From Mycobacterium sp. SMC-4 (GTDB lineage Bacteria; Actinomycetota; Actinomycetes; Mycobacteriales; Mycobacteriaceae): 64,000 bases of DNA. Every line of letters starts with the position of its first letter. Positions within the stretch are counted from its first letter, which is position 1. Below are positions 50,323 to 63,634 of the stretch, one piece after another. The notes below the pieces were generated by a model, which was given only the letters and a program-made list of their open reading frames with translations, searched no databases and was not told the origin of the DNA. The DNA is taken from NCBI RefSeq assembly GCF_025263265.1, contig NZ_CP079869.1, positions 1,860,001 to 1,924,000 on the forward strand, read 5' to 3'. Position numbers and translations under genes: made by a program.

Positions 50323-53300
50323 ATGCATCTGAAGAGTCTGACGCTGAAGGGCTTCAAGTCCTTCGCCTCGCCGACGACTCTGCGTTTCGAACCCGGCATC
50401 ACCTGCGTGGTCGGTCCCAACGGCTCAGGGAAGTCCAACGTCGTCGACGCACTGACCTGGGTGATGGGCGAGCAGGGCGCCAAGACCCTGCGCGGCGGCA
50501 AGATGGAGGATGTCATCTTCGCCGGCACATCCTCGCGCGCCCCGTTGGGTCGCGCCGAGGTCACGTTGACGATCGACAACTCCGACAACGCACTACCGAT
50601 CGAGTACTCCGAGGTGTCCATCACGCGTCGGGTGTTTCGTGATGGTGCCGGCGAGTACGAAATCAACGGCAGCAGTTGCCGATTGATGGATGTGCAGGAG
50701 CTGCTGTCGGATTCGGGTATCGGCCGTGAGATGCACGTCATCGTCGGTCAGGGCAAGTTGGCCGAGATCCTCGAATCCCGCCCCGAGGACCGCCGGGCGT
50801 TCATCGAGGAGGCCGCAGGTGTGCTCAAGCATCGCAAGCGCAAAGAGAAGGCCGTCCGCAAGCTCGACTCGATGTCGACCAATCTGGCCCGTCTGACCGA
50901 TCTGACCACCGAGCTGAGGCGACAGCTCAAGCCGCTGGGCCGACAGGCGGAGATGGCGCGGCGGGCACAGACCATCCAGGCCGACCTGCGCGATGCCCGG
51001 CTGCGTCTGGCCGCCGACGACCTGGTGGCCCGCAAAGCCGAGTTCGACAACAGTAATCAGGCCGAGACCTCGCTGCGTCGCGAACACGAAGAGTTGAGTC
51101 AACGGCTGCAGGCACGCTCGGCCGAACTCGAGGCCCATGAAGCGGCCGTGGAGGATCTGAGCGAGCGGGCAAATGCCGCCCAGCAGCGTTGGTTTCGGCT
51201 CTCGGCGCTCGCCGAGCGGGTTGGAGCCACCATCCGTATCGCCAGCGAACGCGCCCAGCATCTCGACACCGAACCGGACTACTCCGGCGGGCCCGATCCC
51301 GATGCACTGGATGCGCAGGCCGATGCTGTCGGCGAACAGGAGCGCCAACTCCTCGAAGAGCTCGCCGAGTCCCGGGAGCGGCTCGATGCGGCACGGGCCG
51401 AACTGTCCGAGCGCGAGCAGGTCGCCGCCGAAGCCGAGCGCGCTCACATGGCCGCCGCCCGTGCCGAGGCCGACCGACGCGAAGGGCTGGCGCGACTGGC
51501 CGGTCAGGTCGACACCATGGCCACTCGGGTGGAGTCGATCGACGACACGCTCGCGCGGTTGTCCGCCGGAATCGACGATGCCGCCCTGCGTGCCCAGCAG
51601 ACCCAGGCCGAGTTCGAGACGGTGCAGGGGCGTGTCGCAGAACTCGACGCCGGCGAGGTCGGACTCGACGACCACCACGACCGCACCGTCACCGCTTTGC
51701 GTCTGGCCGACGAGCGTGTGGCCGAGTTGCAGACCGCCGAGCGTGGCGCCGAACGACTGGTCGCCTCGTTGCAGGCCCGCATCGACGCCCTCTCGGTCGG
51801 ACTCGACCGTAAGGACGGCGCCGCCTGGTTGCAGGAGAATTCAGACAGCACAAAGCTTTTCGGGTCGATAGCCAGCTTGGTGAAAGTGCACCGGGGGCAT
51901 GAGGTGGCCATCGGCGCGGTGCTCGGCGCGGCAGCCGACGCGCTGGCGGCACAGGACAGTGGTGCCGCACGCGAGGCCCTGACTGCGCTGAAGACCTCTG
52001 ATGGTGGGCGCGCGACGCTGGTGCTCGGCGACTGGCCGGCGCCGGCCCCGGCGAACACCACGACATTGCCCGGTGCGGCGCGATGGGCGCTGGACCTGGT
52101 CGACCCGGCCCCCCGGGTGCGTGGCGCGATGACGGCACTGCTGACCGGTGTCGCCGTGGTGGACGAGCTTGGCACCGCACTGGAACTTGTTGCAGCACAT
52201 CCAGATTTGCGGGCAGTGACCGCCGACGGCGATCTCGTCGGGGCCGGGTGGGTCAGCGGTGGTTCCGACCGCAAACCCAGCACGCTGGAGATCGCCTCGG
52301 AAGTCGACAAGGCGCGATCCGAACTCGCCGACGCCGAGCGGCAGACCTCCGAATTGTCCGCGGCGCTGGCCGGGGCGCTGGCCGAGCAGTCTGCCCGCCA
52401 GGACGCCGCCGAACATGCACTGGCGGCGCTCAACGAATCCGACGCGGCGATTTCGTCGATCTACGAACAGCTGGGCCGGCTGGGCCAGGATGCGCGGGCC
52501 GCCGACGACGAATGGCAGCGGCTGATCAAGCAGCGTGAGGAACTCGAAGTCGGCCGCGACCGCACCATCGCCGAACTCCGCGACCTCGAACAAAGGCTGC
52601 TCAACGCCCAGCAGGAGCCGATGTTCGAGGCCGAGCCGGTCGATCGGCAGCAGAGTTCGGCTGCCGCCGAAGCCGCCCGCGCTGCCGAGGTCGAAGCCCG
52701 GCTCACTGTGCGGACCGCTGAAGAGCGCGCCAACGCCGTTCGGGGAAAAGCGGATTCGCTACGCCGTGCGGCCGCAGCCGAGCGGGAGGCGCGGGTGCGC
52801 GCACAGCACGTGCGCGAGGCGCGGGTACGCGCGGCGGCGGTGGCGGCCGCGGTGGCCGAGTCCGGGCGGTTGGTTGCCGCACGGTTGCATGCCGCGGTGG
52901 CGGTGGCCTCGCAGATCCGCGACGAGGTGGCCGCCGAGCGGCAGGTGCGCGCCGGTGCGCTGGCTGCCGCGCGCGAGGAGGTCAACGACCTCACCGCCCG
53001 TGTCACCGCGTTGACCGACGCACTGCACCGCGACGAGGTCGCCAAAGCCCAAGCGGCGCTTCGTATCGAGCAGCTCGAAGAGCAGGTGCTCGAGCAGTTC
53101 GGGATGGCCGTCGACGATCTCATCGCCGAGTACGGGCCCGCGGTCGCGTTGCCGCCGACCGAGCTGGAGATGGCCGAGTACGAGCAGGCCCGTGAACGCG
53201 GCGAGCAGGTGAGCGCCCCGGTACCGATGCCGTTCGACCGCGCCACACAGGAGCGCCGCGCCAAGCGGGCTGAGCGCGAACTCAAGGAACTGGGCCGGGT

Positions 53301-53910
53301 GAACCCGCTGGCGTTGGAGGAGTTCGCAGCTCTGGAGGAGCGCTACAACTTCCTGTCTACTCAGCTCGAGGACGTCAAGGGCGCCCGCAAGGATCTGCTC
53401 GATGTCATCGCCGAGGTCGACACCCGCATCCTGCAGGTGTTCGAGGAAGCCTACGCCGACGTCGAACGTGAATTCTCGCAGGTGTTTTCGACCCTGTTTC
53501 CCGGCGGCGAGGGCAGGCTGCTGCTCACCGATCCCACCGACATGCTCACCACGGGCATCGAAGTGGAAGCGCGGCCGCCCGGTAAGAAGATCAAGCGATT
53601 GTCGCTGCTCTCCGGCGGTGAAAAGTCGTTGACGGCGGTGGCGATGCTGGTCGCGATCTTCCGGGCGCGGCCGTCACCGTTCTATGTGATGGACGAGGTC
53701 GAGGCGGCCCTCGACGACGTCAACCTCCGGCGTCTGATCAGTTTGTTCGAACAGTTGCGGGAACGTTCGCAGCTGATCGTCATCACCCATCAGAAGCCGA
53801 CGATGGAAGTGGCCGACGCGCTCTACGGCGTGACCATGCGCGGCGACGGCATCACCACGGTGATCTCTCAGCGTCTGCGTGGCCACGAACTGGTAGCCAG
53901 CCCGTCCTAG
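50323..53910 (+). CDS. smc: Chromosome segregation protein SMC
   Basis: The 1195-residue ABC-type ATPase that compacts and segregates chromosomes has Walker [10 protein letters not shown] at 31-39. A first coiled coil (about 165-500) is followed by a hinge (about 510-650, ending [10 protein letters not shown]) and a second coiled coil. The C-terminal head has signature [14 protein letters not shown] and Walker [14 protein letters not shown]. Length is standard. The ATG is 8 nt after TAGGGT (50309-50314), suggesting a short or absent leader. It converges with the idi gene, unlike the smc-ftsY adjacency of M. tuberculosis. Confidence 0.96.
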   Translation: MHLKSLTLKGFKSFASPTTLRFEPGITCVVGPNGSGKSNVVDALTWVMGEQGAKTLRGGKMEDVIFAGTSSRAPLGRAEVTLTIDNSDNALPIEYSEVSITRRVFRDGAGEYEINGSSCRLMDVQELLSDSGIGREMHVIVGQGKLAEILESRPEDRRAFIEEAAGVLKHRKRKEKAVRKLDSMSTNLARLTDLTTELRRQLKPLGRQAEMARRAQTIQADLRDARLRLAADDLVARKAEFDNSNQAETSLRREHEELSQRLQARSAELEAHEAAVEDLSERANAAQQRWFRLSALAERVGATIRIASERAQHLDTEPDYSGGPDPDALDAQADAVGEQERQLLEELAESRERLDAARAELSEREQVAAEAERAHMAAARAEADRREGLARLAGQVDTMATRVESIDDTLARLSAGIDDAALRAQQTQAEFETVQGRVAELDAGEVGLDDHHDRTVTALRLADERVAELQTAERGAERLVASLQARIDALSVGLDRKDGAAWLQENSDSTKLFGSIASLVKVHRGHEVAIGAVLGAAADALAAQDSGAAREALTALKTSDGGRATLVLGDWPAPAPANTTTLPGAARWALDLVDPAPRVRGAMTALLTGVAVVDELGTALELVAAHPDLRAVTADGDLVGAGWVSGGSDRKPSTLEIASEVDKARSELADAERQTSELSAALAGALAEQSARQDAAEHALAALNESDAAISSIYEQLGRLGQDARAADDEWQRLIKQREELEVGRDRTIAELRDLEQRLLNAQQEPMFEAEPVDRQQSSAAAEAARAAEVEARLTVRTAEERANAVRGKADSLRRAAAAEREARVRAQHVREARVRAAAVAAAVAESGRLVAARLHAAVAVASQIRDEVAAERQVRAGALAAAREEVNDLTARVTALTDALHRDEVAKAQAALRIEQLEEQVLEQFGMAVDDLIAEYGPAVALPPTELEMAEYEQARERGEQVSAPVPMPFDRATQERRAKRAERELKELGRVNPLALEEFAALEERYNFLSTQLEDVKGARKDLLDVIAEVDTRILQVFEEAYADVEREFSQVFSTLFPGGEGRLLLTDPTDMLTTGIEVEARPPGKKIKRLSLLSGGEKSLTAVAMLVAIFRARPSPFYVMDEVEAALDDVNLRRLISLFEQLRERSQLIVITHQKPTMEVADALYGVTMRGDGITTVISQRLRGHELVASPS

Positions 53911-53931
53911 GCCAGTTCAGGGCCTGCGGGT

Positions 53932-54969
53932 TCAGCCGATCTCGACCACTCCGCGACGGCGGAGGGCGGCCAGGTCGGGCGCGCCGCACCCGTGCAGACA
54001 GACCAGCAGCTCGTAGAGGAAGTTCTGCAGCCAGTCCACGACCGCGGCCACCGACTCGATGGCCGGTGCCAACAGCGGCCGCGCGATGGCGACCACGTCG
54101 GCACCCATCGCCAGGGCCTTGGCCGCGTCTACCCCGGTGCGAATGCCCCCGGATGCCACCAGCGGCATGTTCGGCAGCGCGCGATGCACCTCGATGAGCC
54201 CCTGCGCGGTGGGGATGCCCCATTCCGCGAGGGCCGGGTAGCGCACCTCGCCGTACCGGACGTACTGCTCGATGCGTGCCCACGACGTCCCGCCGGCGCC
54301 GGCCACATCGACGGCCGAGACGGGCAGGTCGGCGAGTTCTGCGGCCGCCGCGGCACCGAAGCCGTGGCCGACCTCTTTGACCATGACCGGATAACCGATG
54401 CCGGCGACCACCTCGCGCAGGCGTCCCAGCGAGCCGGAGAAATCGGTGTCGCCGTGGTGCTGCATCGCTTCCTGTAGCGGATTGGTGTGCACCGCCAACG
54501 CGTTGGCGCCGACCTTGTCCAACGCCCTGACCAGGCCGGGAACCAGCGTGTGGTGCAGCTGAGCCATTCCGATGTTGCCGATCAGCAGAACATCGGGAGC
54601 GACCTCGCGCACGTCGAAGCTCGCCGCGGTGGCGTCGTCGTCGATCATCACCCGCTGCGAACCCAGCATCATGCCGATGCCGAGTTGCTGCGCGGCGGCG
54701 GCCAGGTTGCGGTTGATGATCCCCGACAGCTCCGCCCCGCCGGTCATGGCGCCGATCAGTACCGGGGCCCGCAAGCGGCATCCCAGAAACTGCGTGCCGA
54801 GGTCGATGCCGTCGAGGTCGGTCTGGGTCAGCGCGTTGTAGGGCAGCCGGTAGCGCTCGAGGCCGGTGGTGACGCTCTGGTAGTCGACGGCCTCGGTCAG
54901 GCACACGTCGATGTGTCGGCGTTTGCGGTGCGCCAGTGCGGCCACGGGGTCGAAGGTCACCGCGAGCAC
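53932..54969 (-). CDS. fni: Type 2 isopentenyl-diphosphate isomerase
   Basis: The 345-residue FMN- and NADPH-dependent isomerase interconverts IPP and DMAPP for isoprenoid synthesis. Family motifs are HRKRRHID (14-21), the FMN loop MTGG, LGSQR, the Mg/substrate segment [28 protein letters not shown] and [18 protein letters not shown]. It is transcribed against its neighbours smc and ftsY, and its GTG start is only 18 bp from the ftsY start. M. tuberculosis has instead a type 1 enzyme elsewhere, so this is an accessory insertion. GTG at 54960 is an alternative start. Confidence 0.92.
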   Translation of the reverse strand: MLAVTFDPVAALAHRKRRHIDVCLTEAVDYQSVTTGLERYRLPYNALTQTDLDGIDLGTQFLGCRLRAPVLIGAMTGGAELSGIINRNLAAAAQQLGIGMMLGSQRVMIDDDATAASFDVREVAPDVLLIGNIGMAQLHHTLVPGLVRALDKVGANALAVHTNPLQEAMQHHGDTDFSGSLGRLREVVAGIGYPVMVKEVGHGFGAAAAAELADLPVSAVDVAGAGGTSWARIEQYVRYGEVRYPALAEWGIPTAQGLIEVHRALPNMPLVASGGIRTGVDAAKALAMGADVVAIARPLLAPAIESVAAVVDWLQNFLYELLVCLHGCGAPDLAALRRRGVVEIG

Positions 54970-54987
54970 CCCTGCGACAATGACGGG

Positions 54988-56412
54988 GTGACGGAGAGTA
55001 TCGGGCTGGGCCTGTGGATCGCGATCGCGGTCATCGCTGTAATGCTGATCGTGGCGCTCGTCGTCGGCCTGGTGCGATACCGGCGTCGCCGCATCAGCTT
55101 GAAAGCTCCAGACACCGCCACTCCCGTCGATCGATCCGGCGGCTACACCGCGTCATCAGGCATCACTTTTACCTCGTCGGCGCCGGCCCAAACCCCGCCG
55201 GCCGCTGCACCGGCGCCGGAACGAATCGACACCACCGGTTTGCCTGCCGTCGGCGATGATGCCACCATCCCGCGGGACGCGCCGAAACGTCCGATTGCCG
55301 ACGTCAGACTTCCCGAACCGCCGCCGGCCCCCCCGACCCCGCCGCCGGCCGCGCCGGAGCCTGAACCTGCGCGTGAACCCGAGCCAGAACCTACGCTCGA
55401 ACCCGAGCCAGGACCTGAGCCCGCACCCGTACCTGCGCCTGAGCCCGCGCCTGCGGTCACCGAAGCGCCCGCGCCCGACATCGAGGCGATCGCGCCGATC
55501 GAAGGCCGCCTGGATCGGCTGCGCGGACGGCTGGCCCGGTCTCAGAACACCCTCGGACGCAGCATGCTCGGCCTGCTCGGCGGTGGCGACCTCGACGAGG
55601 ACTCCTGGGAAGAGGTCGAAGACACCCTGCTCGTCGCTGATCTCGGCCCCGTGGTGACCGAGTCGGTCGTGGCCGCGCTGCGCAGCCGGATGGCCAGCAG
55701 CCGGGTCCGCACCGAAGCCGACGCCAGAGCGGTGTTGCGCGAGGTGCTGATCGCCGAGTTGCGGCCCGACCTGGACCGCTCCATCCGGGCCCTGCCGCAT
55801 GAGGACAAGCCGTCGGTGCTGCTGGTGGTCGGTGTCAACGGCACCGGCAAGACCACAACAGTGGGCAAACTGGCCCGAGTGCTGGTCGCCGACGGACGCC
55901 GGGTGGTGCTCGGTGCGGCCGACACCTTCCGTGCGGCTGCCGCCGACCAGCTGCAGACCTGGGCCTCCCGGGTGGGGGCCCAGGTGGTTCGTGGTCCAGA
56001 GGGCGCCGACCCGGCGTCGGTGGCCTTCGACGCGGTCGACACCGGCATCGCCGCCGGGGCCGACGTCGTCGTCATCGACACCGCCGGACGGCTGCACACC
56101 AAGACCGGCCTGATGGACGAATTGGGCAAGGTCAAGCGGGTGGTGGGCAAGCGCACCGCAGTCGACGAGGTCCTGCTGGTGCTCGACGCGACCATCGGGC
56201 AGAACAGCCTGCCCCAGGCGCGGGTGTTCGCCGAGGTCGTGAACATCACCGGCGTGGTGCTGACCAAGCTGGACGGCACCGCCAAGGGCGGGATCGTCTT
56301 CCGGGTACAGCAAGAACTCGGCGTCCCGGTCAAGCTGGTGGGCCTGGGAGAGGGTCCCGACGATCTTGCCCCGTTCGAGCCGGCGGCGTTCGTCGACGCA
56401 CTGCTCGGCTGA
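54988..56412 (+). CDS. ftsY: Signal recognition particle receptor FtsY
   Basis: The 474-residue protein starts with a membrane helix (about 8-29) and a basic cap. A low-complexity Pro/Glu/Ala region (about 100-165, with Pro-Glu-Pro repeats) follows, then the NG GTPase domain. GTPase motifs are GVNGTGKTT at 282-290, [16 protein letters not shown] and [10 protein letters not shown]. It docks Ffh-ribosome complexes at the membrane; ffh is 4.5 kb downstream. The GTG at 54988 is preferred because it places the helix at the N terminus. A possible -10, GACAAT, ends 6 nt before it. Confidence 0.94.
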   Translation: MTESIGLGLWIAIAVIAVMLIVALVVGLVRYRRRRISLKAPDTATPVDRSGGYTASSGITFTSSAPAQTPPAAAPAPERIDTTGLPAVGDDATIPRDAPKRPIADVRLPEPPPAPPTPPPAAPEPEPAREPEPEPTLEPEPGPEPAPVPAPEPAPAVTEAPAPDIEAIAPIEGRLDRLRGRLARSQNTLGRSMLGLLGGGDLDEDSWEEVEDTLLVADLGPVVTESVVAALRSRMASSRVRTEADARAVLREVLIAELRPDLDRSIRALPHEDKPSVLLVVGVNGTGKTTTVGKLARVLVADGRRVVLGAADTFRAAAADQLQTWASRVGAQVVRGPEGADPASVAFDAVDTGIAAGADVVVIDTAGRLHTKTGLMDELGKVKRVVGKRTAVDEVLLVLDATIGQNSLPQARVFAEVVNITGVVLTKLDGTAKGGIVFRVQQELGVPVKLVGLGEGPDDLAPFEPAAFVDALLG

Positions 56413-56439
56413 GCGCATTCGCCCGGGCGAAACACGAGC

Positions 56440-56476
56440 GTAACGACTTCGGCGTGTGCGTTCACCTAGCCGAAAC
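56440..56476 (+). promoter_or_regulatory. GlnR-like operator upstream of amt
   Basis: TTCAC-N6-GAAAC (56461-56476) fits the actinobacterial GlnR half-site gTnAC-N6-GaAAc. A second, weaker half, GTAAC-N6-GGCGT, lies 21 bp upstream (56440-56455). The spacing of about two helical turns and the location 90 nt before amt-glnB-glnD fit nitrogen-limitation activation by GlnR. Confidence 0.6.
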
Positions 56477-56565
56477 ACAACAGAATCACCGAGGAAACGC
56501 GCTCCGCAGAGTCTCTTCGGGAGGCCGATCCGCGTCGGCCGTCATCCCAAGGAGGTTCACACAAA

Positions 56566-58308
<1,743 letters not shown>

Positions 58309-58389
58309 CCCGGATCGCCCATTGAGAAGTCGTCTCCCGGCAGTAACGCCGCGGAAGCGCTGGATCGTCAAGTGCTGGGAGGACAACTC

Positions 58390-60861
58390 ATGAGCAAGCA
58401 CCCGCAGCCCGCCGCCGGGCACTCCCGTTGGGAGCGTCCGGCGGCGGGTTCTGCCCGTCCTGCAACAGATCTCACCGCAGCGGCGCAACAACTGGTCAGC
58501 GGTGGAAACCGCCCGCTCGATGCGGCGGCGCTGCGCAATGCGTTGCTCGACCTCTTCGACTTCTGGCTCACCACCAAAGCCGCCGAGATCGGCATCACCG
58601 CGACAAGCGGGTTCGCCATTGTCGCCACCGGTGGGCTGGGCCGAGGCGAACTGCTTCCGTACTCCGACCTGGACTTGATGTTGCTGCATGACAACATGCC
58701 GCCGGAGGCCGTCGGCGGGGTTGCGGAGCTGCTGTGGTACCCGCTGTGGGACGCCAATATCCGACTCGATCACAGCGTCCGCACCGTACCCGAGGCGCTC
58801 ACGGTCGGCGCTGAGGACATGTCCGCAGGACTGGCGATGCTCGAAGCGCGACACATCGCCGGAGACGCCGATCTGTCGGCGCTGCTGATCGGTGGGGCAC
58901 GCAGGCAGTGGCGCACCGGGATCGCCTCACGGTTCGACGAACTCGTCGAGCACACCCGCGCGCGCTGGCAGCGCAGTGGTGAGATCGCCCACCGCGCCGA
59001 GCCGGATCTCAAGTGCGGCCGAGGCGGCCTGCGCGACGTGCAGCTGCTCAACGCGCTGGCCATCGCCCAGCTCGCCGATGTGTACCCCAGCCGTTCTTTG
59101 GCATCGCCCACCGAAACACTTGGGGAGGCGCATCTTTCATTGCTCAATGTGCGAACCGAGCTGCACCGGGTGGCCGGGCGGGGCCGAGAGCTCCTGCTCG
59201 CACAGCACGCCGACGAGATCGGTGCGGCACTGAGGATCGGTGACCGGTTCGATCTGGCCCGGATCCTTTCCGATGCCGCTCGCACCGTCAGCTACTACGT
59301 CGACGCCGGGATCCGCACGGCGGCCAACGCGCTGCCGCGACGCGGACTGGCCGTGCTGCGCCGGCCGGTCCGGCGCCCACTCGACGAGGGTGTCATCGAA
59401 TTCAACGGCGAGGTGGTACTGGCTCGCGACGCCCGCCCGGAGCGGGATACCGGGCTGATCTTGCGGGTGGCTGCCGCATCCGCGGTGACCGGGCTGCCGA
59501 TGGCAGCATCGACGTTGAGCCGGCTGGTGGAGTCGGCGCCGGAACTGCGCGCGCCATGGCCGCGTCAGGCGCTCAAGGACCTGCTGGTGATGCTGGCAGC
59601 CGGACCGTCAGTGGTTGCCACCATCGAGGCGCTCGACCGAACCGGACTGTGGGGCCGGCTGTTCCCGGAATGGGGAGCGGTGCGCGACCTGCCGCCTCGC
59701 GACGTCGTTCACATCTGGACCGTGGACCGGCATCTGGTCGAAACCGTCTCGCGGGCAAGCGCTCTGACCACCCGGGTGTCTCGGCCCGATCTGCTGGTGC
59801 TGGGCGCGCTGGTGCACGACATCGGCAAGGGGCGCGGCGGTGACCACAGCATCATCGGCGCCGAATTGGCGACCCAGATCGGTAACCGCTTGGGTCTGTG
59901 GCCCTCCGACATTGACATCCTGGCCGCGGTGGTACGCCACCATCTGCTGCTGGCCAAGACCGCCACCCGGCGCGACCTGCAGGATCCGCGCACCATAGCC
60001 ACGGTGGTCGACGCACTCGGCGGAGATCTCGTCGTCCTGGAGCTGTTGCACGCGTTGGCCGAAGCCGACTCGCTGGCCACCGGACCGGGCGTGTGGGGCG
60101 ACTGGAAGGCGTCGCTGATCGGCGACCTGGTGCGGCGTTGCCGTCTGGTGATGGCCGGCGAACCGCTTCCCAAGCCCGACCCCATCGACGCGCGCTTCGT
60201 GGCGCTGGCCGCCGGCTCGGGTGTGCACGTTGAACTCGTTCCCGCCGACACGGCGCACATCTACCAGGTCACCATGATCGCCCCGGACAGTCGTGGGCTG
60301 TTGTCCAAGACCGCAGGCGTGTTGGCGCTGAACTCGCTGCGGGTGCATTCGGCGTCGGTCAACGGTTGCCACGGCAGCGCGGTGAACACGTTTGTCGTGT
60401 CGCCCCATTTCGGCAGCCCGCCGGCTGCCGAGTTGCTGCGCCAGCAACTCATCCTGGCCATCGACGGTGAGCTCGATGTGGTCGGCGGCTTGGAGAAGAA
60501 GGCCGCCGATGCGGCTGCATCGGGCCGGGTCGGCGAAGTGCGTCCGGCCGTTCCGATCAACTCGCCTGCGGCACCGCCGCGCGTGCTGTGGCACGACGGC
60601 GCCGAGGCAGGGCAGCTGGTGGCCGAGATCCGGGCCACCGATCGAGCCGGTCTGCTGTCCGCGCTGACAGCGGTGTTCGAGCGCGCCGGTGTGGACATCG
60701 CCTGGGCGAAGGTCACCACGCTGGGCTCCTCGGTGGTCGACGTCTTCGGCATCGTGTTGCCGCCCGGAAGCACCGTCGAGACGGTGCGGCCGAAGTTGGA
60801 ACTTCAACTGTTCGCTGTTCTACCCGCTCCGCCGGCCAAGCCGGTGGAGGAAGCCAGCTGA
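58390..60861 (+). CDS. glnD: [Protein-PII] nucleotidylyltransferase GlnD
   Basis: The 823-residue sensor enzyme modifies and demodifies PII in response to nitrogen. The nucleotidyltransferase domain has [19 protein letters not shown] at about 81-99. The HD hydrolase motif [12 protein letters not shown] is at about 476, and two C-terminal ACT domains contain [16 protein letters not shown] and [16 protein letters not shown]. In actinobacteria the reaction is usually adenylylation. GGGAGGAC precedes the ATG at 58390; a GTG six codons upstream is less likely. Confidence 0.93.
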   Translation: MSKHPQPAAGHSRWERPAAGSARPATDLTAAAQQLVSGGNRPLDAAALRNALLDLFDFWLTTKAAEIGITATSGFAIVATGGLGRGELLPYSDLDLMLLHDNMPPEAVGGVAELLWYPLWDANIRLDHSVRTVPEALTVGAEDMSAGLAMLEARHIAGDADLSALLIGGARRQWRTGIASRFDELVEHTRARWQRSGEIAHRAEPDLKCGRGGLRDVQLLNALAIAQLADVYPSRSLASPTETLGEAHLSLLNVRTELHRVAGRGRELLLAQHADEIGAALRIGDRFDLARILSDAARTVSYYVDAGIRTAANALPRRGLAVLRRPVRRPLDEGVIEFNGEVVLARDARPERDTGLILRVAAASAVTGLPMAASTLSRLVESAPELRAPWPRQALKDLLVMLAAGPSVVATIEALDRTGLWGRLFPEWGAVRDLPPRDVVHIWTVDRHLVETVSRASALTTRVSRPDLLVLGALVHDIGKGRGGDHSIIGAELATQIGNRLGLWPSDIDILAAVVRHHLLLAKTATRRDLQDPRTIATVVDALGGDLVVLELLHALAEADSLATGPGVWGDWKASLIGDLVRRCRLVMAGEPLPKPDPIDARFVALAAGSGVHVELVPADTAHIYQVTMIAPDSRGLLSKTAGVLALNSLRVHSASVNGCHGSAVNTFVVSPHFGSPPAAELLRQQLILAIDGELDVVGGLEKKAADAAASGRVGEVRPAVPINSPAAPPRVLWHDGAEAGQLVAEIRATDRAGLLSALTAVFERAGVDIAWAKVTTLGSSVVDVFGIVLPPGSTVETVRPKLELQLFAVLPAPPAKPVEEAS

Positions 60862-60933
60862 GAGGGGCTGGTCTAACCGGATCCGGGCTACCGATCGCGG
60901 TGCGGGCACTCGACGCCAAGTAGGCTTGCCCAC

Positions 60934-62490
60934 GTGTTTGAATCCCTGTCCGACCGGTTGACCGGTGCCCTCTCGGGTCTGCGGGGCAAGGGTCGGCTGA
61001 CCGACGCCGACATCGATGCCACCGCCCGAGAGATCCGCTTGGCGCTGCTGGAAGCCGACGTATCGCTGCCGGTGGTGCGGCAGTTCGTCGCCCGCATCAA
61101 GGATCGTGCCAAGGGTGCGGAGGTATCGGCCGCGCTCAACCCCGCCCAGCAGGTCATCAAGATCGTCAACGAGGAGCTCATCGCGATCCTCGGCGGCGAG
61201 ACTCGCCAATTGGCCTACGCGCGCAACCCACCGACGGTCATCATGCTGGCCGGTCTGCAAGGTTCGGGTAAGACCACGCTGGCCGGCAAGCTTGCCAAAT
61301 GGCTGAAGGCCCAAGGACATACACCCCTGCTGGTGGCCTGCGACCTGCAGCGTCCGGGTGCGGTCAACCAGCTGCAGATCGTCGGTGAACGTGCCGGCGT
61401 CGACGTCTTCGCACCCCATCCCGGCACGGCGCCCGGCGCCGAAGAGGTCAAAGGGACCGCAGACCCCGTGGCGGTGGCTTCGGCCGGTCTCGGCGAAGCC
61501 AAGGCCAAGCTCTACGACGTGGTGATCGTCGACACCGCGGGCCGGCTCGGCATCGACGAGGAGCTGATGAACCAGGCCGCGGCCATCCGCGACGCCGTGA
61601 ATCCCGACGAGGTGTTGTTCGTCCTGGACGCGATGATCGGTCAGGACGCCGTCAACACCGCCGAGGCCTTCCGGGCAGGTGTCGGATTCACCGGCGTGGT
61701 GCTGACAAAACTCGACGGCGACGCCCGCGGCGGCGCGGCGCTGTCGGTGCGCGAGATCACCGGAGTGCCGATCCTGTTCGCCTCGGCGGGGGAGAAGCTG
61801 GAAGACTTCGACGTCTTCCACCCCGATCGGATGGCCAGCCGGATCCTGGGCATGGGCGACGTCCTGACCCTCATCGAGCAGGCCGAGCAGCACTTCGATG
61901 CGGCACAGGCCGAGGCCACCGCCGCCAAGATCGGCAGCGGAGAGCTCACCCTCGAGGATTTCCTCGAGCAGATGCTGGCCATCCGCAAGATGGGGCCGAT
62001 CGGCAACCTGCTGGGAATGCTTCCCGGCGCCGGACAGATGAAGGATGCGTTGGCCGCCGTCGACGACAGCCAGCTCGATCGGGTGCAGGCCATCATCCGC
62101 GGCATGACGCCCGCGGAACGCGCCGACCCGAAGATCATCAACGCCTCGCGGCGGCTGCGCATCGCCAACGGCTCGGGGGTGGCGGTCTCGGAGGTCAACC
62201 AGCTCGTCGACCGATTCTTCGAAGCCCGCAAGATGATGTCGCAGATGGCGGGCCAGATGGGCATGCCCTTTGCCCGCAAGAGCAACCGCAAAGCAGCCAA
62301 GGGCAAGAACAAGCGGAAGAAGGGTGGTAAGGGCCCCACGCCGCCCAAGGCGCGCAATCCGCTGGGCGCGGGCATGGCCGGTCTGCCCCCGGGCTTCCCG
62401 GACCTGTCGAACATGCCCAAGGGTCTCGACGAACTGCCGCCGGGTCTGGCCGACATCGACCTGTCGAAGCTGAAGTTTCCGAAGAACTAG
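60934..62490 (+). CDS. ffh: Signal recognition particle protein Ffh
   Basis: The 518-residue SRP54 GTPase binds signal peptides and 4.5S RNA. It has an N domain, then G1 GLQGSGKTT at 107-115, DLQRPGAVNQL, DTAGRLGIDEELMNQ and TKLDGDARGGAALS. The methionine-rich M domain follows from about residue 325. A C-terminal extension is basic then Pro/Gly/Leu-rich. The GTG at 60934 is 7 nt after TAGGCT (60921-60926), indicating a leaderless mRNA. A minicistron element lies 5 nt after its stop. Confidence 0.96.
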   Translation: MFESLSDRLTGALSGLRGKGRLTDADIDATAREIRLALLEADVSLPVVRQFVARIKDRAKGAEVSAALNPAQQVIKIVNEELIAILGGETRQLAYARNPPTVIMLAGLQGSGKTTLAGKLAKWLKAQGHTPLLVACDLQRPGAVNQLQIVGERAGVDVFAPHPGTAPGAEEVKGTADPVAVASAGLGEAKAKLYDVVIVDTAGRLGIDEELMNQAAAIRDAVNPDEVLFVLDAMIGQDAVNTAEAFRAGVGFTGVVLTKLDGDARGGAALSVREITGVPILFASAGEKLEDFDVFHPDRMASRILGMGDVLTLIEQAEQHFDAAQAEATAAKIGSGELTLEDFLEQMLAIRKMGPIGNLLGMLPGAGQMKDALAAVDDSQLDRVQAIIRGMTPAERADPKIINASRRLRIANGSGVAVSEVNQLVDRFFEARKMMSQMAGQMGMPFARKSNRKAAKGKNKRKKGGKGPTPPKARNPLGAGMAGLPPGFPDLSNMPKGLDELPPGLADIDLSKLKFPKN

Positions 62491-62495
62491 TGGCG

Positions 62496-62522
62496 ATGAG
62501 CGCTTGCGCGAAGAGCGGATGA
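62496..62522 (+). CDS. Minicistron element, single copy related to the ilvB-ilvN repeats
   Basis: The frame ATG to TGA encodes MSACAKSG and shares its first 20 bases exactly with the three units at 7540-7635, ending AGCGGATGA rather than AACGGAGAACTGTGA. Its TGA overlaps the downstream ATG (ATGA at 62519-62522), and GCGGA precedes it. It has the same start/stop-overlap design in a different operon. Whether the peptide matters or only the re-initiation is unknown. Confidence 0.6.
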   Translation: MSACAKSG

Positions 62523-63616
62523 CCATGCCGGCCGGCGCTGCTCTGCACGTCCGTGGACGCGGCCTGCCCGATGGTGAACCCGTCGAGTGGTGGATCGTCC
62601 ACGGCACATTGAGCGCCGAGCCGGTCCGTGGTGCGCAGACGATCTTCGGCGCCGACGGCGACAGTGGCTGGATTCTGCCCGGCCTGGTCGACGCCCATTG
62701 TCACGTGGGCCTGGGCCCGCAGGGAGAGATCCCGCTCGATGAAGCGGTCGAGCAGGCCGAAGCTGAGCGCGCCGTCGGGGCCCTGCTGCTGCGCGACGCG
62801 GGTTCGCCGACCGACACCCGAGGCTTCGACGAGCGTCCGGAGCTACCGCGCATCATCCGGGCCGGGCGTCACCTGGCGCGCCCCAAGCGCTACCAGCGGG
62901 ATTTCGCTCTCGAACTCGAAGACCCCTGGCAGCTTCCCGAGGCGGTGGCCGCCCAGGCTCGCTGGGGAGACGGCTGGGTGAAGCTGGTCGGGGATTGGAT
63001 CGATCGGGACACCGGGGACCTGGCGCCGCTGTGGGCCGACGACGTACTCGAGGCGGCCATCGCCGCCGCGCACGCCAACGGGGCGCGGGTGACCGCACAT
63101 GTGTTCAGTGAAGACGCGCTGCCCGGACTCATCACCGCAGGTATCGACTGCATCGAACATGGCACCGGACTGACCGAGGACACCGTGGACCTGATGGTCG
63201 AGTACGGGACCGCACTGGTCCCGACGTTGATCAACATCGAGAACTTCCCCGGGATCGCCGACGCGGCGCACCGCTACCCGCGCTATCAGCAGCACATGCG
63301 GGCGCTGTACCGCAGCTGTCGGGAGCGCATCGCCGCCGCCCGCGAAGCCGGTGTGCCCATCTACGCCGGATCAGATGCCGGCAGCGCCGTCGCGCATGGT
63401 CGCATCGCCGACGAGGTCGAGGCGCTCAAGGGTGTCGGCATGAGCCCCACCGAGGCGCTGGGCGCGGCCTGCTGGGACGCCCGGGAATGGTTGCGCCGGC
63501 CGGGGCTGCGGCACGGGGCCTCGGCAGATTTGGTGTGCTTTGCCGACGACCCGCGATCGAGCGCGGCGGTGCTGGCGAACCCGACATTGGTGATGCTGCG
63601 CGGTGTCGTCTACTAG
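62519..63616 (+). CDS. Amidohydrolase family protein
   Basis: The 365-residue metal-dependent hydrolase has the DAHCHVG motif (metal-binding His-60 and His-62), LVGDWIDRDTGDLAPLWADD, then VTAHVFSEDALPG and IDCIEHGTGL with further His ligands. The Asp in YAGSDAGSAV completes the site. The substrate is unknown, though imidazolonepropionase- and prolidase-like relatives exist. Position equals Rv2915c downstream of ffh. The ATG at 62519 overlaps the minicistron stop; an alternative ATG lies at 62525. Confidence 0.85.
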   Translation: MTMPAGAALHVRGRGLPDGEPVEWWIVHGTLSAEPVRGAQTIFGADGDSGWILPGLVDAHCHVGLGPQGEIPLDEAVEQAEAERAVGALLLRDAGSPTDTRGFDERPELPRIIRAGRHLARPKRYQRDFALELEDPWQLPEAVAAQARWGDGWVKLVGDWIDRDTGDLAPLWADDVLEAAIAAAHANGARVTAHVFSEDALPGLITAGIDCIEHGTGLTEDTVDLMVEYGTALVPTLINIENFPGIADAAHRYPRYQQHMRALYRSCRERIAAAREAGVPIYAGSDAGSAVAHGRIADEVEALKGVGMSPTEALGAACWDAREWLRRPGLRHGASADLVCFADDPRSSAAVLANPTLVMLRGVVY

Positions 63617-63634
63617 CTGGGTAGCGCCACGACC

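Noticed and set aside
60820..62607. Long minus-strand frame opposite ffh
   Set aside because: Shadow of the Ffh frame; low-complexity Gly/Arg/His composition.
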